A stretch of DNA of 64,000 nucleotides from Psychrobacillus faecigallinarum (GTDB taxonomy: Bacteria; Bacillota; Bacilli; Bacillales_A; Planococcaceae). Position 1 is the stretch's first letter, and every line of letters starts with the position of its first letter. Location of the stretch: positions 4,019 to 68,018 of the forward strand of contig NZ_JACSQO010000008.1 in the NCBI RefSeq assembly GCF_014836595.1. The letters run 5' to 3'. A model generated the notes under the pieces. That model saw nothing but the letters and a program-made list of their open reading frames with translations. It made no database searches and had not been told where the DNA came from. Below are positions 60,231-64,000 of the stretch, in pieces. The position numbers and the translations under genes were made by a program.

Positions 60231-60560
60231 AACGAAGAAATAAAAGGTGCTCTTGGTGTTTGTGTGATGGGAGAAAATTTTAAAGTCGACAGTATGATGG
60301 ATTATTGGATAGGGGTCAGTTATATAGGCGACACACCAGAAAATCTGGAGACATTAGAAATACCAGCATCAAAGTGGGCAATCTTTGAGGTTCACGGAGC
60401 AATGCCCAATGCTATGCAAAATACATGGTAACAAATTTAGTCAGAATGGTTTCCCTCTCACTCCTACAAACAGGCAGGAACACCAGAGATGGAAGTGTAT
60501 ACAGATGATGACCCATCTGATCCAAACTGTTATTCAGAAATTTGGATTCCTGTAATATAA
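60231..60560 (+). pseudogene. Pseudogene of a GyrI-like / AraC effector-binding (YdeE-type) domain
   Basis: One frame reads NEEIKGALGVCVMG, then IPASKWAIFEVHGAMPNAMQ, then SEWFPSHSYKQAGTPEMEVY and YSEIWIPVI before TAA 60558. This is the C-terminal effector domain of AraC/YdeE-type or GyrI-like proteins. In-frame TAA (60429) and TAG (60438) interrupt it, and there is no N-terminal DNA-binding part or start. It is decayed and lies between tatA and the orphan HAAS gene. Confidence 0.85.
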
Positions 60561-60638
60561 AAAAGTTGAACTAGTTCAGTTTACTAAACGATTGTAAATG
60601 AAATCGTGCTACGAAGGGTAACTAGCCTTTGTAGCATT

Positions 60639-60884
60639 TTATATATATGCGCCTTCATATTCCACTTCTGTTACAATCATTTCCTCTTCTGAGTAAGCCT
60701 TAAGTAATTCCCTTGCTATATACGATGGTGCTCCTAATGATTCAACTATTGCTTTCTCAGTTTGTCCCTCTCTTAACAAATCACAAAAATACTTTTGGAA
60801 ATCTCTAACTATTGCTTGGCGTTCCTTTGTATTCAACATATAAAGCTCTTTTTCTAACGTCTCAATATAAATATTCGCTGTCAT
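60639..60884 (-). CDS. Orphan HAAS (DUF1700) domain protein
   Basis: An 81-residue soluble protein. LEKELYMLNTKERQAIVRDF, QKYFCDLLREGQTEKAIV and SLGAPSYIARELL match the HAAS domain of the PadR-linked protein at 24103, over its first 66 residues. No DUF4097 or membrane part follows. ATG 60884 follows GAGGGAG; the frame to 60911 enters the operator. Its promoter nearly copies that of padR 37 kb away, so it is likely controlled by that PadR. Probably a remnant of a padR-HAAS operon that lost its regulator. Confidence 0.8.
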   Translation of the reverse strand: MTANIYIETLEKELYMLNTKERQAIVRDFQKYFCDLLREGQTEKAIVESLGAPSYIARELLKAYSEEEMIVTEVEYEGAYI

Positions 60885-60900
60885 GTCTCTCTCTCCCTCG

Positions 60901-60953
60901 GTACTATTCATTAGATAGTACTATACCATAACACTATTATTCATTGCAAGGTA
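60901..60953 (-). promoter_or_regulatory. Promoter and PadR-type operator of the orphan HAAS gene
   Basis: Minus strand: GGTACCTTGCAATG carries -35 TTGCAA (60944-60949), -10 TATAGT (60920-60925) with 18-bp spacing, and the palindrome GTACTAT-N7-ATAGTAC (60901-60921). The padR promoter at 23702 has the same order, the same 7-bp gap in the palindrome and a related ribosome site. Confidence 0.75.
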
Positions 60954-60966
60954 CCAGTTTTAAAAC

Positions 60967-61003
60967 AAAAGAAGTTGGTCTCCTCAAAACGAGACCAACT
61001 TCT
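60967..61003 (-). terminator. Intrinsic terminator of the cobalamin operon
   Basis: On the minus strand AGAAGTTGGTCTC and GAGACCAACTTCT pair and are followed by TTTGTTTT. Confidence 0.9.
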
Positions 61004-61006
61004 ACT

Positions 61007-61945
61007 TTATTCAAATATCTCTGGATAAACGGTTTTAGCTACTAGTTCTACAGCTTCACCAATTCGTGGTCCTGGGCGAGACATAATGTCCTGATCTAAT
61101 TGGAAAATGGAGTTGTTTTGCACTGCCTCCAACTGATTCCAGCCTGGACGAGCCTTAATCTCACCAATTGGATCTTCTACATAATTTACGGTAGTCAAGA
61201 TAATCGGAGGATTTTTCTTAATGACATCTTCCTCAGATAATTTAATCCATCCCTCTTGGTCTCCAAAAATATTTACAACTTTAGCTTTACTCAAAACTTC
61301 TTGTTGGAAAGTATTTTTTCCTGTTGTAAAAATTTCTGGAGATGGGCTTATTTCAAAGTAGACGTGTTTCTGATCGCTTACACCTGATACTTTGTCCTGA
61401 ACACTTTGAATAGTAGTTTTAATAGAGTCAACAAGATCGGTTCCTTTATCCTCTACTCCCATTACTGCGGCCAACTGTTCAATATCTCCATAGACATCTT
61501 CAAATGATAGCGCCGATTGAATGACAAAAACATCTAACCCCGCGTCTTCCAACACTTTAAGCTCTTCCTCAGATCCAGTTGTATAAGCAATTACAACATC
61601 TGGATTTATCTCTAAAATACGTTCTGCGTTGAACTTCATAGAATCGGAAACTCGTTCAATTTCTAGTGCCTCTTCTGGATAGGTATCGAATTCTGTAGCT
61701 CCAACAATTTTATCTCCTACACCAAGGGCAAACAGGATTTCTGTGTTACTTGGTTGTAGAGACACAATCGTTTCCGGAACTTCTTCGAATGTAACTTCTT
61801 TCCCCATATCATCCGTTACAGTATATTCTTTTACTCCTTGTACAGAATCTGTTTCAACAGCTGTATTTTTTTCAGTCTCTTGGCAGCCTACAAGTAAGAT
61901 AGAAAGTATTAGTACCGCTAACCAATTCCTTAATTGTTTATTCAT
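61007..61945 (-). CDS. ABC transporter substrate-binding lipoprotein, probable cobalamin type (BtuF-like)
   Basis: A 312-residue lipoprotein with lipobox ILLVGC. It is a helical-backbone (class III) binding protein: VTFEEVPETIVSLQPSNTEI, FALGVGDKIVGATEFDTYP, then SRPGPRIGEAVELVAKTVYP at the end. These are shared by vitamin B12 and siderophore-binding proteins; the cobalamin riboswitch ahead of the operon makes B12 or cobinamide the probable ligand. ATG 61945 follows GGAGG and overlaps the upstream gene by 8 bp. The permease and ATPase genes are not here. Confidence 0.88.
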   Translation of the reverse strand: MNKQLRNWLAVLILSILLVGCQETEKNTAVETDSVQGVKEYTVTDDMGKEVTFEEVPETIVSLQPSNTEILFALGVGDKIVGATEFDTYPEEALEIERVSDSMKFNAERILEINPDVVIAYTTGSEEELKVLEDAGLDVFVIQSALSFEDVYGDIEQLAAVMGVEDKGTDLVDSIKTTIQSVQDKVSGVSDQKHVYFEISPSPEIFTTGKNTFQQEVLSKAKVVNIFGDQEGWIKLSEEDVIKKNPPIILTTVNYVEDPIGEIKARPGWNQLEAVQNNSIFQLDQDIMSRPGPRIGEAVELVAKTVYPEIFE

Positions 61946-62495
61946 TTGTTAATCCTCCACTTTTTTCTTTTTTCTTTTTTCTCATCGGATATGATTTACT
62001 GACAAATTGAATCTCTTCTACTCCATGATGCTTATTTACATATACCGCCATTGCAAACAATACATTTGCTAATAGCTGTGTGTAATCAAACAAAATCTCT
62101 GGTACTTCTCTTTCTAATGAAACTTTATGTAAAGCCCTTACAGATTTTTTTGCTTCACTACGACACACGTGTAATTCACATGCAGCTGTTGAGCCTTGTG
62201 GAAGTACGAATATATCTACTCTTCCTTCCACTTCACTTACGTAGAAATCATACATATCACTTAGAATTTGTAAATCCTCTTCATTGATTGCTAGCTTCCC
62301 TCTAACAGAACCATTTACGTGATATGCCATCGGTGCCAGATACATTAAATCCTCGTAAACTCTTGGAATATCTTTTGTTAAAGATGCGGCCAATCCAATA
62401 CGTGTGGTCAATGAGTCTGTTCTAATCTCAAAGTCTACTGTAGACGGCTTTTCTCTCATAAATGGATAACAAATATATCGCATGTTTTTTTTCAA
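61938..62495 (-). CDS. PduO-like cobalamin adenosyltransferase-family protein
   Basis: A 185-residue helical protein. The C-terminal two-thirds match PduO-type ATP:cob(I)alamin adenosyltransferases (VDIFVLPQGSTAACELHVCR, ending NVLFAMAVYVNK). The N-terminus is diverged: the canonical TGDDG-type ATP-binding motif is missing and replaced by FEIRTDSLTTRIGL, so activity is uncertain. Start is TTG 62495 after AAAGGGGG. It is controlled by the cobalamin riboswitch and coupled to the BtuF-like gene. It might be a B12-binding accessory factor instead. Confidence 0.75.
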   Translation of the reverse strand: MKKNMRYICYPFMREKPSTVDFEIRTDSLTTRIGLAASLTKDIPRVYEDLMYLAPMAYHVNGSVRGKLAINEEDLQILSDMYDFYVSEVEGRVDIFVLPQGSTAACELHVCRSEAKKSVRALHKVSLEREVPEILFDYTQLLANVLFAMAVYVNKHHGVEEIQFVSKSYPMRKKKKEKSGGLTNE

Positions 62496-62560
62496 TGCTC
62501 TGCCCCCTTTCCAAGTTATTTGTGAATTTTCGGCAATACAATACTCGACTTCTTACAGCA

Positions 62561-62860
62561 CAAAAAACGCCACCCTAAAAAAGGGCGGCGCAATACCTAT
62601 TTATCGTTAGAAATTTAATCGAAAATAGAAACGTGCCGTACAACCCCTTAACTTCCGAAGAGTATTTATACGTTCAAGAAAAGGCCGGTCTCCTGGCTCA
62701 TGCATCATTTTACTCTAAGAACCTTCCCATTGGCTTTTAGCCAACAGTGGTATTTTTCTTATTTCATCAGCATTTACAGTTGCGGATACAGCTTCGGTTT
62801 TTCACCGAATTCCCTAATTAAGCTGACAAGTCAGCACCTTTTCCCTGCAAAAATTATTCA
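62561..62860 (-). ncRNA. Cobalamin (adenosylcobalamin) riboswitch with terminator
   Basis: Minus strand: GGTGCTGA, then TTAGGGAATTCGGTGAAAA, CCGAAGCTGTATCCGCAAC and the B12 box AGCCAGGAGACCGGCC (62683-62698) are in the standard order. The expression platform ends in a terminator CGCCGCCC/AGGGTGGCG with six T residues (62561-62592). It should shut off the adenosyltransferase-like and BtuF-like genes when cobalamin is abundant. Confidence 0.96.
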
Positions 62861-62991
62861 CTTATCGTAAGTGTACCATAGCCTTTCAATTGGTGATAGA
62901 AGCTTGTGAAACAACCAGCTTTTTACTCTTTTATTAGCTATAAAGTCTGCAATTATTTTGTTTCTCATTCAATTTATGCTACTGTTTTTAT

Positions 62992-63465
62992 ATGAAAAAA
63001 TTTATTCCACTTTTACTTTTACTTGTCTTTGTATTTATAGCCTCCGGGCAGACTTCCGAGCAACAGTCTTTGGAGGCCGTGCTTAAAGAATGGCTTCCAA
63101 ACAAGCCATTGGAGTCCTTTTTATCATTATTTCATATTCCTTATTGGGGATTCTATGTCTCTGTCGAGGAACGTGGCTACTATGCATTTGTCGAATTCTT
63201 AATAAGAAAAGGAGTCCACTTTTTTTATTTTGGTTTGATTAGTTTAGCTATTTATATTGCTTTGCCGAAGAGGAAGTATCGAAAACTTACTGCAATAATG
63301 ATTACCTTTCTTCTAGCAGTCGCAGATGAATTCCATCAATCCTTTACGAGTGGACGATCTGCCCTTTTTCAGGATGTTCTATTAGATACAGGCGGGGCTA
63401 TTTTTGTCATGCTTCTGCTAACGTTTGTTCAATGGTTGAAGCATAGAAAAAACGCTAACCTTTAG
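62992..63465 (+). CDS. VanZ-family membrane protein
   Basis: A 157-residue protein with four membrane segments. IRKGVHFFYFGLISLAIY, ADEFHQSFTSGRSALFQDV and LLDTGGAIFVML are the VanZ family hallmarks (E-x-H-Q and D-x3-D). VanZ proteins are linked to teicoplanin resistance and lipid-type tolerance; chromosomal copies have no proven role. The start ATG 62992 has no clear ribosome site nearby, so another start is possible. A weak AACGCT/AGCGTT stem at about 63453-63476 may end it. Confidence 0.88.
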   Translation: MKKFIPLLLLLVFVFIASGQTSEQQSLEAVLKEWLPNKPLESFLSLFHIPYWGFYVSVEERGYYAFVEFLIRKGVHFFYFGLISLAIYIALPKRKYRKLTAIMITFLLAVADEFHQSFTSGRSALFQDVLLDTGGAIFVMLLLTFVQWLKHRKNANL

Positions 63466-63486
63466 AAGGAAGCGTTCTTTCCCTAT

Positions 63487-63888
63487 CTATTTACATCTTT
63501 TTCTCAACAAGAAAACAATCCCTAGCGTGACTACTGAAAAAACAGTAAGTATTTGATTAAACGGAAGGACAGGCTTGAATTTAACTTCCTCCGCAGTGAT
63601 TTCATATACTCCAACCGGTTTTATCGAAAAGGCACCACCGCCTCCTTCTCCTTGACCTGTAGAATTTTCTTCATCTGAAATCGTGTTACCTCCACCTCCG
63701 CCTCCACCTACAAAATAATTAACTTTGGCAACAGGTAAGATCCTTTTGTTCTCCAATACAATTGGTTCTCCGTATATAAGAGACACATCTTTTTCTCTGG
63801 AAAACTTTTCGAAAATGGAACGGACTGGGGATTGAAACAATGGTAGCTTTCCCCCTTGTTTTTCTAGGTTACTTGATTTTTCCTCCAT
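63487..63888 (-). CDS. GerW/YtfJ-family sporulation protein, variant with C-terminal span
   Basis: A 133-residue protein with a GerW-type core: PVRSIFEKFSREKDVSLIYG, ILPVAKVNYFVGGGGGGG (glycine run), a second GGGG block, and FSIKPVGVYEIT. Residues about 110-128 form a hydrophobic tail span followed by RKRCK. Typical YtfJ lacks a membrane tail, so this is a variant. Homologues are expressed in the forespore and GerW is needed for germination in some species. GGAG precedes ATG 63888. Confidence 0.8.
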   Translation of the reverse strand: MEEKSSNLEKQGGKLPLFQSPVRSIFEKFSREKDVSLIYGEPIVLENKRILPVAKVNYFVGGGGGGGNTISDEENSTGQGEGGGGAFSIKPVGVYEITAEEVKFKPVLPFNQILTVFSVVTLGIVFLLRKRCK

Positions 63889-63901
63889 TAAATTATCTCC
63901 T

Positions 63902-64000
63902 TTAATTTAGAATAAGTGTCATGTGATGTTCTTCGTAATAGACGTCTCTATCCTTTAAAGCCATTTCTTCTACTCCAAATACCTTAAAACCTAATTGTAA
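63902..64000 (-). CDS. GNAT family N-acetyltransferase, C-terminal part (cut by the window end)
   Basis: The last 32 codons of a minus-strand gene read LQLGFKVFGVEEMALKDRDV then YYEEHHMTLILN and stop at 63902-63904. LGFK-VFGVEE and a terminal MTLIL are typical of GNAT C-termini (Y-x-K-x-GF then strand). The start lies beyond position 64000. It is 14 bp upstream of the GerW-like gene, so they may be cotranscribed. Confidence 0.7.
   Translation of the reverse strand, partial: LQLGFKVFGVEEMALKDRDVYYEEHHMTLILN

Overview
The window is a low-GC chromosomal segment from an endospore-forming member of the Bacillales. Its gene set is Bacillus/Planococcaceae-like: an acetyl-DAP lysine branch (dapH plus N-acetyl-DAP deacetylase), a YteA-type zinc-finger protein, a GerW/YtfJ-type spore protein, YeeI, a T-box-controlled argS, a seven-gene Mrp antiporter operon and an AsnO-length asparagine synthetase. 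A Psychrobacillus- or Lysinibacillus-like host is my inference; no rRNA or tRNA is present to test it.

Layout. 1-463: tandem copies of an intergenic repeat that recurs at 42990 and, internally deleted, at 53306. 0.5-7.2 kb: a small-protein operon, GIY-YIG protein, ferredoxin-NADP reductase, DCC protein, YteA-like protein, HD phosphohydrolase, GntR regulator and BrnQ. 7.4-13.2 kb: mrpABCDEFG, divergent from a KdpD-type universal stress protein. 14.6-23.3 kb: an Fsr-type exporter, DUF421 protein, a lipid-side GH3 hexosaminidase with an extra N-terminal DUF4309-like domain, YqcI/YcgG protein, DDAH-like hydrolase, cupin, phosphatase, autoregulated MerR/TipAL regulator and Nudix protein. 23.4-31.3 kb: envelope-signalling type genes, namely PadR with a HAAS-DUF4097 protein, a ferritin-like protein, an ECF sigma/anti-sigma pair, and a two-component system facing a DUF418 membrane protein.

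31.3-45.2 kb: argS with T-box, acetyltransferases, aroD, a copper-amine-oxidase-like secreted protein, a NatAB-type ABC exporter, asparagine synthetase, methyltransferase, and dapH with its deacetylase. 45.3-48.5 kb: a TAXI-type TRAP transporter with a probable cre site. 48.5-51 kb: a VmlR-like ABC-F resistance ATPase behind an attenuator leader. 51-56 kb: YeeI, HIT, GNAT, low-molecular-weight phosphatase, and an XRE/DUF2178-like pair with twin palindromic operators. 56-61 kb: a decayed zone, a Tat-exported GMC dehydrogenase pair with a divergent tatA, a GyrI-like pseudogene and an orphan HAAS gene. 61-64 kb: a cobalamin-riboswitch operon, VanZ-like protein, a GerW-like protein and the end of an acetyltransferase.

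The most unusual observations are: (1) the TRAP solute-binding protein at 45496-46491 has its two halves in swapped order, a circular permutation that keeps the signal peptide in front; (2) the padR operon and an orphan HAAS gene 37 kb away share promoter and a spaced palindrome almost base for base, suggesting one PadR regulon formed by duplication and loss of the regulator; (3) an XRE regulator with two matched palindromes 43 bp apart; and (4) a 35-bp near-perfect palindrome between an acetyltransferase gene and aroD. No CRISPR array, prophage or transposase gene was seen.
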